Assembly (NCBI RefSeq): GCF_010500615.1
Contig: NZ_JAAGNX010000002.1
Coordinates: 971,444 to 1,035,443, forward strand
Direction of reading: 5' to 3'
Source: Oceanipulchritudo coccoides
GTDB taxonomy: Bacteria; Verrucomicrobiota; Verrucomicrobiia; Opitutales; Oceanipulchritudinaceae
Length of the DNA stretch: 64,000 nt
The notes under the pieces were generated by a model. That model was not told where the DNA came from, did no database searches, and saw nothing but the letters and a program-made list of their open reading frames with translations. Numbering within the stretch: position 1 is the first letter of the stretch; every line of letters begins with the position of its first letter. The position numbers and the translations under genes are program-made. Below, one piece after another: positions 17,175 to 27,378 of the stretch.

Positions 17175-17340
17175 GTTGTGGGAAAAAATGGAGGTTCTCG
17201 CACTTCTGGCAAGACTTCACTGCATTTCGGAGGGGCTGAACCTCAAAAACATTTGACCCGGGGCGCGATTCGACCTGTTTTTCATAGACTCCCGGACTGC
17301 CGATCGGGCATTCCGTAACCCCATAAAAAATGAAAATGCC

Positions 17341-19302
<1,962 letters not shown>

Positions 19303-19322
19303 GGGCCGGATTGCCTTGTTAA

Positions 19323-20243
19323 TCAATCGGGCTTCTTGATTTCCGGGAAGAACCGTTCCGGCACAGGTAGGGGGAAGTCGCCGATCCCGCTGCTGGCGGC
19401 GTTGGCAGTGGCGCATGCGGAAGCGAAGGCGAGGGCATCCGTATATTTGCCATTGGCAGGCCATTTGTTAAGGATTGCCGCGAGAAAGCTATCCCCGCTA
19501 CCGGTGGGGGAGACTTCCTTGATTTTCGCCGGCACAATCTCGAATTTGTCACCAGATTCAAATACAGCGGCAATCGACCGGGGTCCATCGGTGACAATCC
19601 AGTTACGGACCGGGCTGGATTTTTTCGCATGGGTAATGGCTTCCAAAAGGGAAAGTTTTTCGGCTTCCGGATAGATCCTGACCAGCTCATTGCGGTTCAC
19701 TTTAACAAGATCAACTGGAATCTTCACCAGATCCGACAGGGGAGGCCCGTAGGTGTCGACGGCAACGCGCGTGCCAGCCTCGGCAATCTGGCGGATATTC
19801 CGCGACCATGATCCTGACCAACCCGGGATACTTCCGCAGATGGCCAGCCATTTCGGCCGATCCTGTTCCACATATTGGCTGGTGGCCTTCCATGATGTAA
19901 CGGGAAGGGGCAAGTCCTGGCCGAGAAAGGTGGTCTCCGGTTGGGTCCCCTTGAATTCCCTCACCACAACACCCGGACGGACACCCTGTTCAAGGGGAAA
20001 GAACTTGTGGGGGATTGAGTTGTTTTCGAGCCATTCCGAGCAGAGATTGGCCATTGGCCCTTCCGCGAATCCGATTGCCAGGGAATCGCTCCCAAGCCGC
20101 TTCAGGATGCGCGAGACATTTACACCTTTTCCCCCAACTTGGAAAGTCATGGCTTCAGCGCGGTGGGTGGTCCCTGGCTGGAGGGCTTTTGTTTCAAAAG
20201 TCCATTCTGCTAGGAGGTTACCGGTCAATGTGATCACATCCAT
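19323..20243 (-). CDS. PfkB-family carbohydrate kinase (1-phosphofructokinase-like)
   Basis: A 306-residue ribokinase-fold kinase when started at the ATG at 20243 (MDVITLTGNLLAEWTF), which has AAGGG seven bases upstream. A GTG at 20297 would overlap the upstream stop codon. The sugar-binding signature is FQVGGKGVNVSRILKRLG and the catalytic one is SPTGSGDSFLAAIL with the base Asp; the usual GAGD is GSGD here. The GGKGxNVSRxLxxLG start resembles 1-phosphofructokinase and tagatose-6-phosphate kinase. It closes the ABC-FtsX-lipocalin operon, although no transport of sugars is implied by its neighbours. Substrate not certain. Confidence 0.85.
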   Translation of the reverse strand: MDVITLTGNLLAEWTFETKALQPGTTHRAEAMTFQVGGKGVNVSRILKRLGSDSLAIGFAEGPMANLCSEWLENNSIPHKFFPLEQGVRPGVVVREFKGTQPETTFLGQDLPLPVTSWKATSQYVEQDRPKWLAICGSIPGWSGSWSRNIRQIAEAGTRVAVDTYGPPLSDLVKIPVDLVKVNRNELVRIYPEAEKLSLLEAITHAKKSSPVRNWIVTDGPRSIAAVFESGDKFEIVPAKIKEVSPTGSGDSFLAAILNKWPANGKYTDALAFASACATANAASSGIGDFPLPVPERFFPEIKKPD

Positions 20244-20296
20244 TTGTGAACCCTTGAGGGTCGCGCGGTCCTTGGCAATGAAGAGTTTGTCAGGCA

Positions 20297-21418
20297 CTAT
20301 CGCAGGCCCTCGATCTCGCCCGCGTAGCCGACAAGCTCGAGATAGGCTGACCCGACTTCCTCTCCGGATGCGTCGAGCACTATCCCAGCACCTTCCCAGT
20401 AGGTTGTTCCGGGAAGGGTGAGCTCCTGATCATCAAGAAGCGGGACAAATTGGAGGGTGACAGGCTTTTCCGTCACCGGATGAGTTGTCTTGATTTGTGG
20501 GGAGTTGGGATATTGTGCCTGGGTAGCGGGACTTTCCCAGAAAGATGGTTTCACCCACTCAAAACCGGATACCGTCCGGTAATACGTGCTGCCATTTGGA
20601 GCGATCCAGATAAGCGCTGAGTAGAATGAGGGGGTGCCGTCCCGTTCGCGGAGCAGGTAGGCCTTCACTTCCCATCCGTCATTCAGCTGGATGGCAATCC
20701 AATCCCAGCCGACATAATCCGGGTCGAGCTGGTTTGAGGCAATTTCATGATCCATCCATGAGAGGCCTGTCACCTTGTACTCTTCCCCTTCAATGGAGAC
20801 AGTCCCGCTTGTTTTCAGCCGCGTGAAGGAGAGGTAGTAACTGCGCGCCTCGGGGTCCGGGCCCTTGCGCGATGTGCCATCCTCTCCAAACCGGATAAGC
20901 GGCTTGTCTGCCTGCAGGGACAAGCGCCACCTGACATCTGAATCAACAGAGGCCTGTAGTTGCATTTCGGATACGTCATCGGTTTTTGCGACAAGTGACC
21001 AATTACCGTTCCGGACATCCAGGCGATCTGTTCTGGCCCACGCATCCCAACCCTCGCGGGACAAGCGCTCCTCAAAATAAAATTGGCCGCCCTCAATATC
21101 TGTCAGGGCCATGTGGGTGAGATACAACTGGCTTGATCCAAACTCTGAAACAGTCTGTTCGGACGGCTTCTTTAGTGCGGTCCGGAAGAAGGTCGCCTGG
21201 TACCCGAAGCGCATCCCGGATTCGGTAAACAGGTGGCCCGTCAGATACCACCACTCAATCTTGTAATCAGGATGGCTGCCATGGGCGCGCGGGAATTCCA
21301 GTTGTGAGCCGGGTTGTGGAACGCGGTACCCCTCGGAGGTAAAGGGCGGGGGTTGATCCCCGGCGCTGGCGGTCAGCGCCAGGAGCAGGAGCAAGCAAGT
21401 GGGCAATAAGCGCTTCAT
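20297..21418 (-). CDS. secreted lipocalin-like hydrolase (CrtC/AttH family)
   Basis: About 373 residues with a signal peptide (LLPTCLLLLLALTASAG). The start is the ATG at 21418, overlapping the permease stop as TAATG and preceded by AGGAGG; the frame is open a little further. The motif HPDYKIEWWYLTGHLF and later SWMDHEIASNQLDPDYVGWD are typical of the AttH/CrtC lipocalin-like family (PF07143 and its partner domain), in which some members are carotenoid hydratases. The order ABC ATPase, FtsX permease, AttH-like protein is seen in many bacteria and suggests a lipid-handling or lipid-export role. It is the third gene of that operon. Confidence 0.85.
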   Translation of the reverse strand: MKRLLPTCLLLLLALTASAGDQPPPFTSEGYRVPQPGSQLEFPRAHGSHPDYKIEWWYLTGHLFTESGMRFGYQATFFRTALKKPSEQTVSEFGSSQLYLTHMALTDIEGGQFYFEERLSREGWDAWARTDRLDVRNGNWSLVAKTDDVSEMQLQASVDSDVRWRLSLQADKPLIRFGEDGTSRKGPDPEARSYYLSFTRLKTSGTVSIEGEEYKVTGLSWMDHEIASNQLDPDYVGWDWIAIQLNDGWEVKAYLLRERDGTPSFYSALIWIAPNGSTYYRTVSGFEWVKPSFWESPATQAQYPNSPQIKTTHPVTEKPVTLQFVPLLDDQELTLPGTTYWEGAGIVLDASGEEVGSAYLELVGYAGEIEGLR

Positions 21419-24036
21419 TACAATGCCTCCTGTTTCCATTTCCTTAAATACAGCCAGCCGGTGGCATAGGAGATTAAAAATCCCAACACGATGACATTGG
21501 TCGAAAGGATAAGGATGTCGGTCCAGGGATAAGCCGTTTGGAGTGTCCAGCCGAAGGATTGGCGATTGATGACGTAGACGAGGACCAGCCCGAGGGCCAG
21601 GCTGAGCACGATCCCGGCAAGCAACCCGGTAATGGCGATGCCGAGGCCCTCCATGGCGGTGGTCGCAGCAATTTCCCGACGGCTCATGCCGAGGGTCTTC
21701 TGGAGCGAAAGTTCGCGGCCGGATTCCCGGAGGAGGCTCAGGAGGCTGAGGACCAGCCCTGTGATGGCCACGACCAGTCCGATGAGCTGGAGGGCGCGGG
21801 TCACGGCAAAGGTCTGGTTGAAGATGAACAAGGCTGCTTCCATGAGCTCCCCGTTCTGGCGGATGGCGAGACCGGGATACTGTTCCCGGAGTTTCGCCTG
21901 GACGCGGGCGGGGTCGATGCCGGATTTAAGGAAGATGGATGCCGTGTCGTATTCATTTATTCGATACCACGTCTCCAAGACGGGAAGATCGATGAGCATG
22001 AGCCCGTTGTCACTCGAATAGTCGGCATGGATGCCACCAATCCAGATTTGCTTGTCACCCCCGGGAGTCTTGATCGTGACGACTGACCCAAGCGTTGCCT
22101 TGCTGCGGTTGACAAAATTCTCGTTGGCGTAGCCGGTTGCATCGGCATCGGGCGGGCGCTGCGAATCGGGCAAGGGCCCATTTATCCAAAGCAATTCCTG
22201 CTGATTTCCAAGCAGGCTGAAACGTGCTCCGCCCAAGTTAACCGTGAGGCCATCAAACTCCACTTTGACCGAGCGGAACCGGTCCAAGCTTTCAACTCCC
22301 TCGGTGGCGGCGATTTGGTCGAGGATTTCCCCGGGCATGCGCTGACCGGAGTCGGCCCCCTGGAAACCGATGCTGGAGACAAACAGATCCGCCCGGAGGC
22401 GCTGCTCGAGCCAGCGCGTGACCGTGTGTTCAAAACTGTTGATGAGGAAGGCCATGGCGGCGGCCATGCCGATGGCGACAAAGAATCCCGACAAGGCAAG
22501 CTGGTGGCGACTCGTCGGTTGCCTGAGGCGGCTACCGGCAAGGCGGGCGGATGCGTTATCCCGCGCCAGCCAGTGGAGGAGTCTCCCGATCCCCTTCAAG
22601 GCACCAGCTGTGACCAGTGTCCCACCCACCAGCCACAGGAAGGCGGTGGTGTATCCAGCCACGGGAATTGTCGATCCCGGTCGCATTTCCCACGGCGGGA
22701 GGAAAATTAACATGCCACCGATGATGATGGCCGCCATACCGATCCACGGGTGCTGGAATATCGGGAATGGCGGGATTCGCTTCCCCATGCGCAGGAACTG
22801 GGCGGGTGGGGTGGAGGCGGCATCGCGAGCGGGTAGCCATGCCGCGACCAGGCTGCCAATCAGTCCCAGTGCAAAGGCCAGGCCAACATCGGTCAGGTTG
22901 AGGCCAGTGGCGGTCTGGACTGGATCCTTGTACAGGGCACGGACCGTCGTGGTCACGGCTTCCACGGTGAGGGTGGCCATGACAGTGCCCATCAGGAGCC
23001 CGACGACGGCCGCGGCCATGCCATACAGCACCGCTTCGGACAGCCAGAGGCGATAGATATCACGCGGGGAGATGCCGAGTGAGCGAAGTGTGGCAATTTC
23101 CCGGCGGCGACGGCTCACGGTGGCGTCGAGCGTCTGGGCAATCAAATACATGCCCACGAGCAGGGCAATCAGGGACAGCACAGTCAGGTTCAATCGGAAG
23201 GCCGCGGTCATGGACTCGCCCTCGGCACTGCGGTCGGCCGGCGTGCTGATTTTCCACCGCTCCCCAAAGGCTTCCGTGAGGCGTTGCCCGGCTTGTTCGA
23301 TGGTTGCTTTTCGGAATTTCCCTTCCGGAACCAGCAGCTCGACTCTGTCGACCAGCGAGAGGTCGAGGCGCTTAACGAGCGCAGCCATATCGACGATGGC
23401 GAGGTTTCTTGGAAGCGGTGTCTCGTCGCGGTATTCCGGAAGGATACCGCGGATGGAAAAGCTTTCGCGCCTGCCGCTGACAATGAGGTCAATCACATCA
23501 TCAACACCGACCTTCCATTCATTGGCCACGGTCTGCGTAATGAACAGGTGCTGTGGGTCATCAATGGTTGACCAGAATTCCTCTGGATTATCACCGATCC
23601 CGCCGCTTGTCAGGGCACGGACCTGGACAAGGTCCAGCCCGAGGAGTCGTACCGGACTGGATACGGTGTCCGGATTGGCGGGATCGTTTGGGAGGAAATT
23701 GAGCGTCTGCTCAACCACGGGGAAAAGGTCGACCGGTATGGCTCCAAGCCGGTTCCTGATTTCCGGCAAATCCTCAATTGGAATGCCGCTCGGGCTTTCA
23801 ATTACAAGGTCGCTCGGACCACGAAGAGAATTTGTGAAGAGCTGGAAGCCCTCGACTGCGGCCCGGTTGGCAATCCGGATTGAGAGAAAGGTCCCGACTC
23901 CGAGCCCGAGAATCAGGAGCAGTAACAGGGTCTGCAGCCATTCATCGCGCGCATGCCGCAGGCTGAAGCGTCGCCAGAAGAGGAGGACCGGCAAGGGACC
24001 CAATGAACGAAATGGACTGAAGCGACGGGGTGGCAT
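21418..24036 (-). CDS. ABC transporter permease, FtsX-like
   Basis: An 872-residue inner-membrane protein with two FtsX blocks. An N-terminal helix (LLLLLILGLGVGTFLSI) is followed by a large periplasmic domain and a first three-helix block (LNLTVLSLIALLVGMYLIAQ, then AVLYGMAAAVVGLLMGTVMA and VGLAFALGLIGSLVAAWLPA). A further helix (LALSGFFVAIGMAAAMAFLI) and a second periplasmic domain precede the last block (ALQLIGLVVAITGLVLSLLS onwards). This two-block design is that of LolC/MacB-like or YbbP-like permeases that move lipids or peptides. It starts 9 bp after the ATPase gene and overlaps the lipocalin gene by one base. Confidence 0.92.
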   Translation of the reverse strand: MPPRRFSPFRSLGPLPVLLFWRRFSLRHARDEWLQTLLLLLILGLGVGTFLSIRIANRAAVEGFQLFTNSLRGPSDLVIESPSGIPIEDLPEIRNRLGAIPVDLFPVVEQTLNFLPNDPANPDTVSSPVRLLGLDLVQVRALTSGGIGDNPEEFWSTIDDPQHLFITQTVANEWKVGVDDVIDLIVSGRRESFSIRGILPEYRDETPLPRNLAIVDMAALVKRLDLSLVDRVELLVPEGKFRKATIEQAGQRLTEAFGERWKISTPADRSAEGESMTAAFRLNLTVLSLIALLVGMYLIAQTLDATVSRRRREIATLRSLGISPRDIYRLWLSEAVLYGMAAAVVGLLMGTVMATLTVEAVTTTVRALYKDPVQTATGLNLTDVGLAFALGLIGSLVAAWLPARDAASTPPAQFLRMGKRIPPFPIFQHPWIGMAAIIIGGMLIFLPPWEMRPGSTIPVAGYTTAFLWLVGGTLVTAGALKGIGRLLHWLARDNASARLAGSRLRQPTSRHQLALSGFFVAIGMAAAMAFLINSFEHTVTRWLEQRLRADLFVSSIGFQGADSGQRMPGEILDQIAATEGVESLDRFRSVKVEFDGLTVNLGGARFSLLGNQQELLWINGPLPDSQRPPDADATGYANENFVNRSKATLGSVVTIKTPGGDKQIWIGGIHADYSSDNGLMLIDLPVLETWYRINEYDTASIFLKSGIDPARVQAKLREQYPGLAIRQNGELMEAALFIFNQTFAVTRALQLIGLVVAITGLVLSLLSLLRESGRELSLQKTLGMSRREIAATTAMEGLGIAITGLLAGIVLSLALGLVLVYVINRQSFGWTLQTAYPWTDILILSTNVIVLGFLISYATGWLYLRKWKQEAL

Positions 24037-24045
24037 GGAGGGTCT

Positions 24046-24738
24046 CTAGAGATCGTTTTCCTTCAGCTGGCCATCGTGCATCTGCAGGACCCGTGTGCAG
24101 ATCCCCGAGGCGTCCGCATCATGAGTGACCATCAAGAGGCCCGTCTGGTGGCGCTCAGTGAGCTGTTGCAACAGGGCGAGGATACGGTCGCTGTTCTTTG
24201 AATCGAGACTGCCGGTCGGTTCGTCGGCAAGGATCAGGGCCGGCTCGGTGATCAGGGCCCGGGCAATGGCCAGCCGCTGCATTTCCCCGCCGCTGAGTTC
24301 CGAGGGACTGGCCTCCGCCCGATGGACCAGCCCGACCTCCTCAAGCAGCGCTTCCACCTTGGCATCCCGTTCCTTCTTCGGGTCCTTTCGCAGGAGCAGG
24401 GGAAACTCCACGTTCTCGCGCGCACTCAGGGTTGGCAAGAGATGGAAAAACTGGAAAATCGAGGTCAGTGACTCACGGCGCAGGCGCGTCACCTCGGCCT
24501 CCCCCAGCTCGGAAAGCTCCCGGCCGAGAAAGGAGATTTTCCCGCTGTCCGGGACTTCCAGCCCCGCCAGGCAGTTCAGGAGAGTCGACTTGCCTGACCC
24601 TGACGGTCCCATGATCGCCACCCGCTCAGCCCGTTCAATACACAGGCTGACGCAGTCCAGTACGCGCTGCTTACCATAGGACTTATCGACCTTCTCAATG
24701 CTCAGGAGCGGGCTCCCGTCTGCTTTCCCTGCTGACAT
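24046..24738 (-). CDS. ABC transporter ATP-binding protein (LolD/YbbA-like)
   Basis: A 230-residue ATPase driving the FtsX permease encoded next. Walker A is GPSGSGKSTLLNCLAGLE, the Q-loop sits in SIFQFFHLLPTLS, the signature is SELSGGEMQRLAIARAL, Walker B is PALILADEPTGSLDS, and the switch histidine lies in LLMVTHDADAS. The size and MacB/LolD-type signature fit ATPases that work with FtsX-type permeases and not importers. It is the first gene of the four-gene operon running to 19323, and it is divergent from tRNA-Tyr. Confidence 0.94.
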   Translation of the reverse strand: MSAGKADGSPLLSIEKVDKSYGKQRVLDCVSLCIERAERVAIMGPSGSGKSTLLNCLAGLEVPDSGKISFLGRELSELGEAEVTRLRRESLTSIFQFFHLLPTLSARENVEFPLLLRKDPKKERDAKVEALLEEVGLVHRAEASPSELSGGEMQRLAIARALITEPALILADEPTGSLDSKNSDRILALLQQLTERHQTGLLMVTHDADASGICTRVLQMHDGQLKENDL

Positions 24739-24867
24739 ATGGCCAGCCTATCCGCATTCACCAATTCCGCAACCGGAACTCTCTCCCAAAAATCTCTTCA
24801 ATCCGCAAAATTTGCCTTGGCAAAGCCCTTCCGATCCCTTTGCCTCCTCCCTTTCCGATTGGAAAAC

Positions 24868-24954
24868 GGTGGGATATGCAAGCGGCCAAAGCACGCAGAC
24901 TGTAAATCTGTTCCGGTAATCGGTTCGAAGGTTCGAATCCTTCTCCCACCACCA
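24868..24954 (+). tRNA. tRNA-Tyr (GTA)
   Basis: 87 nt with the class II long variable arm. The acceptor stem GGTGGGA (24868-24874) pairs with TCCCACC (24944-24950), and the CCA end is encoded (24952-24954). The anticodon GTA is at 24902-24904 in the loop CTGTAAA. The T arm is GAAGG-TTCGAAT-CCTTC. It lies between the ABC operon and the DUF5069 gene; no clear terminator follows. Confidence 0.97.
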
Positions 24955-25029
24955 TTTTACCACTTGCTGGTCGTGAGTGTCCTGAGATTTCCCATTGCCA
25001 TGGGCCTGCCTTCTTTAAAAAGTTGAGGC

Positions 25030-25461
25030 ATGAACGAGGAATTCCCAGTAGGTGGTTATGCGAAAACGGAACGATTGGTCTATTTTGCTCGGATGTGCAG
25101 CAAGGCGCGGCTGATGCAGCGGGGCGTGCTTCCGGAAGCCTATCATGCGTATATCGGGACGGGCTTTGACGGGCGCTGTTGTCGTCTGCTGAAAGTTGAG
25201 TACAGCGATATCAAGCGGTTGGTATCGGAGGGCAAGTCAGATGACGAGATCCTTGAGTGGTGCTACGCGAACGGGTATCGCCCGACTGATGAGGAAGTCT
25301 TCATCTGGAACGCTTTCATGCAGAAGCGCGGATGGAACGATGATGACACGCCCTATTTGCAGGCGGAGAAGGAGAGCATTGGTCTGGGCGATTGTGACGA
25401 GATCCAGACCTTGTTTGATTTGTACGAAATCGAGGAGGGCCACCGTCCCCGACCCGGATGA
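25030..25461 (+). CDS. DUF5069 domain protein
   Basis: A 143-residue soluble protein. The pattern LVYFARMCSKARLMQRGVLP, then AYIGTGFDGRCCRLLKVEYSD and DDEILEWCYANGYRPT is that of DUF5069, a small domain common in Verrucomicrobiota and Planctomycetota with no known role. It has four or five cysteines, including a CC pair in the conserved GRCCRLL stretch. No signal peptide is seen. It stands alone after tRNA-Tyr and is convergent with the DoxX pair. Confidence 0.85.
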   Translation: MNEEFPVGGYAKTERLVYFARMCSKARLMQRGVLPEAYHAYIGTGFDGRCCRLLKVEYSDIKRLVSEGKSDDEILEWCYANGYRPTDEEVFIWNAFMQKRGWNDDDTPYLQAEKESIGLGDCDEIQTLFDLYEIEEGHRPRPG

Positions 25462-25477
25462 TAAAAATACCGGCCTT

Positions 25478-25840
25478 TTATAGAATTGCCAGAACCAGGC
25501 AGAGCAGGAGGACCGTACCTGCGGGGAGGGACTTTTTCGGCGGGTCACCGATTTTGAAATGCATGACTATTGCGCCCAACATTAGGACGGCGAGGATTCC
25601 CGCGGCCGGAGTGACAAATGCCGGTGCCCAGATTCCAACAAGAAGCAGGACTGCGCACAAGACTTTCAGGAATCCAACAATGTACATGACCGCTTCCGGC
25701 AAGCCGTAGGCATCAAATTCTTCTCTCATGTTTTTTGCCTTACCGCCGCGCCATTCGGAAGCGGTGTTGAAGCGCAGGAACCAGACATTGAGGATCCCAA
25801 GGGCGATGATGACTTGTAGGATGATGTTGATACTGTTCAT
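25478..25840 (-). CDS. DoxX-like membrane protein (second of a pair)
   Basis: About 120 residues with four membrane helices: INIILQVIIALGILNVWFL, then AVMYIVGFLKVLCAVLLLVG, VTPAAGILAVLMLGAIVMHF and AGTVLLLCLVLAIL. The motif FNTASEWRGGKAKNMREEFD, with YGLPEAV after it, belongs to the DoxX_2-like group. I start it at the ATG at 25840; a GTG at 25876 would give a 4-bp overlap (GTGA) with the preceding gene and is a real alternative. Function unknown; relatives are often near redox or detoxification genes. Confidence 0.78.
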   Translation of the reverse strand: MNSINIILQVIIALGILNVWFLRFNTASEWRGGKAKNMREEFDAYGLPEAVMYIVGFLKVLCAVLLLVGIWAPAFVTPAAGILAVLMLGAIVMHFKIGDPPKKSLPAGTVLLLCLVLAIL

Positions 25841-25872
25841 GATGTTTCGGATTGGATGTTTGCAGGGCAGGA

Positions 25873-26217
25873 TCACTCCATATTCAAGAAGGAGATGAGA
25901 ATGTAGAGGTTGAGGGCCATGTAAAGGAGTGCCGGGAAAGAGCGGATAAAGCCGTCCTTGATTTTAAGACGGACGAGAAAGCCGAGTAGCATGAGCAGGC
26001 TGAGCCCTCCAGAGGCCAGTGTCCCTATGATTGGAAACAGAAGTCCAAGAAAAAGCCCGGCAGCCCCGGCGATTTCAAGCAAGCCCGTGACGACACGGTG
26101 GTCAGCCAGTCCATACCGCGCAAATTCATTTTTCATGTACGGTGTGACTAAGCAGCTAATCCCGTAAAAAAGGAATGAGACTCCGGAGAAGGTAATGAGT
26201 AGGTTGAGAATCGTCAT
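25873..26217 (-). CDS. DoxX-like membrane protein (first of a pair)
   Basis: A 114-residue protein with four membrane helices. MTILNLLITFSGVSFLFYGI is helix 1; the linker VTPYMKNEFARYGLADHRVV is like that of DoxX proteins (hydrophilic, then xYGL). The other helices are VTGLLEIAGAAGLFLGLLFP, then LASGGLSLLMLLGFLVRLKI and FPALLYMALNLYILISFLN. It has the same fold as the gene directly downstream, so the two probably form a heteromer or arose by duplication. Divergent from the reductase at 26317, from which it is separated by 99 bp with no clear motif. Confidence 0.8.
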   Translation of the reverse strand: MTILNLLITFSGVSFLFYGISCLVTPYMKNEFARYGLADHRVVTGLLEIAGAAGLFLGLLFPIIGTLASGGLSLLMLLGFLVRLKIKDGFIRSFPALLYMALNLYILISFLNME

Positions 26218-26316
26218 CTGCTTGCTCGGAGAAGCATATTCTGGATTGCCGATGGGTCAAGTGCTGACGGCAATCGACGATTTGCCTATTTTTAAAAAGC
26301 TCACAGAGTTGCTTGT

Positions 26317-27378
26317 GTGAAAGCGGAATTACACAAGGAGTCATCCGTCATGGTAACCGGGGCAACCGGATATGTGGCTGGATGGATCGTGCGCAGGCTT
26401 CTCGATGAAGGCTTTCATGTTCATGCGGCCGTGCGGGATCCGGATAATCATGTGAAAGTGGAGCCTTTGAGGGAGCTTGCCTTGCAAAGACCGGGAACAA
26501 TCACCTTTTTCCGTGCTGATCTGCTTGAGGAAGGATCGTACTCTGAGGCAATGGAAGGATGTGGAACGGTCTTCCATACTGCCTCGCCATTCCTCCTGCA
26601 TTTCCGTGATCCACAAAAGGAACTCATTGAGCCTGCCCTGCGTGGGACACGAAACGTCCTCCAGTCGGTCGATGCCACGCCATCAGTCCAACGGGTCGTC
26701 ATCACAAGCAGCTGTGCGGCCATTTACGGGGACAATGCCGACATCGCAGAAGCGAAGGGCGATCAGTTCAGTGAGGACGACTGGAACACGACTTCCTCCC
26801 TTGATCACAAGCCGTATTCCTATTCAAAGACACTCGCTGAGCAGGCCGCATGGGAAATGTGCCGGGCTCAGGACCGCTGGGACCTTGTGACCATCAATCC
26901 CTCCCTCGTCCTTGGCCCGGGGGTTGGGCAACATGGCTCTTCCGGGTCGTTTGAATTGATTGGCAATATTGGTAGTGGAAAACTCAGGACAGGCGTCCCT
27001 TCCTATCCGTTTGGAGCGGTTGATGTACGAGAGGTAGCCGAGGCCCATTTACGAGCAGGAACCGATTTTTCCGTAGCGGGTGGTCGCTACATCCTGAGCG
27101 GGCACAATACCGATTTGCCGGAAATTGTCTCCATCCTGAAAAACCACTTCGGCAAGGCTCATCCATTCCCCTGCTGTACTTTGCCAAAATGGCTGACCTG
27201 GCTGGTCGCCCCGATGGTCGACAAGTCAATGACGCGCCGGCTGGTTTCACGGAACGTCGGGGTCCCTGCCGGATTCAATAACCGCAAGAGCCGTGAGCAG
27301 CTGGGGATCGAATACCGGCCGTTGGAGGAATCGGTGGTCGAAATGTTTGAGCAGATGAAAGAACTTCTAGACTACTGA
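26317..27378 (+). CDS. extended-SDR NAD(P)-dependent reductase (dihydroflavonol reductase-like)
   Basis: A 353-residue Rossmann protein. The cofactor site is VMVTGATGYVAGWIVRRLL and the catalytic Tyr-Lys pair is in PYSYSKTLAEQAAWE, with the Ser/Thr of RVVITSSCAAIYGD. The region after the active site (INPSLVLGPGVGQ and FGAVDVREVAEAHLRAG) matches the dihydroflavonol-4-reductase / cinnamoyl-CoA reductase-like group. The start is GTG at 26317; an ATG at 26350 (MVTGATGY) would cut too close to the cofactor loop. It overlaps the end of the convergent amylase by 7 bp. Substrate unknown. Confidence 0.85.
   Translation: MKAELHKESSVMVTGATGYVAGWIVRRLLDEGFHVHAAVRDPDNHVKVEPLRELALQRPGTITFFRADLLEEGSYSEAMEGCGTVFHTASPFLLHFRDPQKELIEPALRGTRNVLQSVDATPSVQRVVITSSCAAIYGDNADIAEAKGDQFSEDDWNTTSSLDHKPYSYSKTLAEQAAWEMCRAQDRWDLVTINPSLVLGPGVGQHGSSGSFELIGNIGSGKLRTGVPSYPFGAVDVREVAEAHLRAGTDFSVAGGRYILSGHNTDLPEIVSILKNHFGKAHPFPCCTLPKWLTWLVAPMVDKSMTRRLVSRNVGVPAGFNNRKSREQLGIEYRPLEESVVEMFEQMKELLDY

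Noticed and set aside
17175..17340. Short minus-strand frames between queA and acs as a gene
   Set aside because: They run into acs, have no ribosome-binding site or family motif, and the space is normal for a divergent promoter region.
23072..24049. A 325-residue plus-strand frame very rich in Ser and Arg
   Set aside because: Antisense to the FtsX permease; its composition is that of a reverse reading, not of a protein.
25900..26220. Reading the two DoxX-like genes as one frameshifted gene
   Set aside because: Each has its own full set of four helices and a start codon; they look like separate paralogues.
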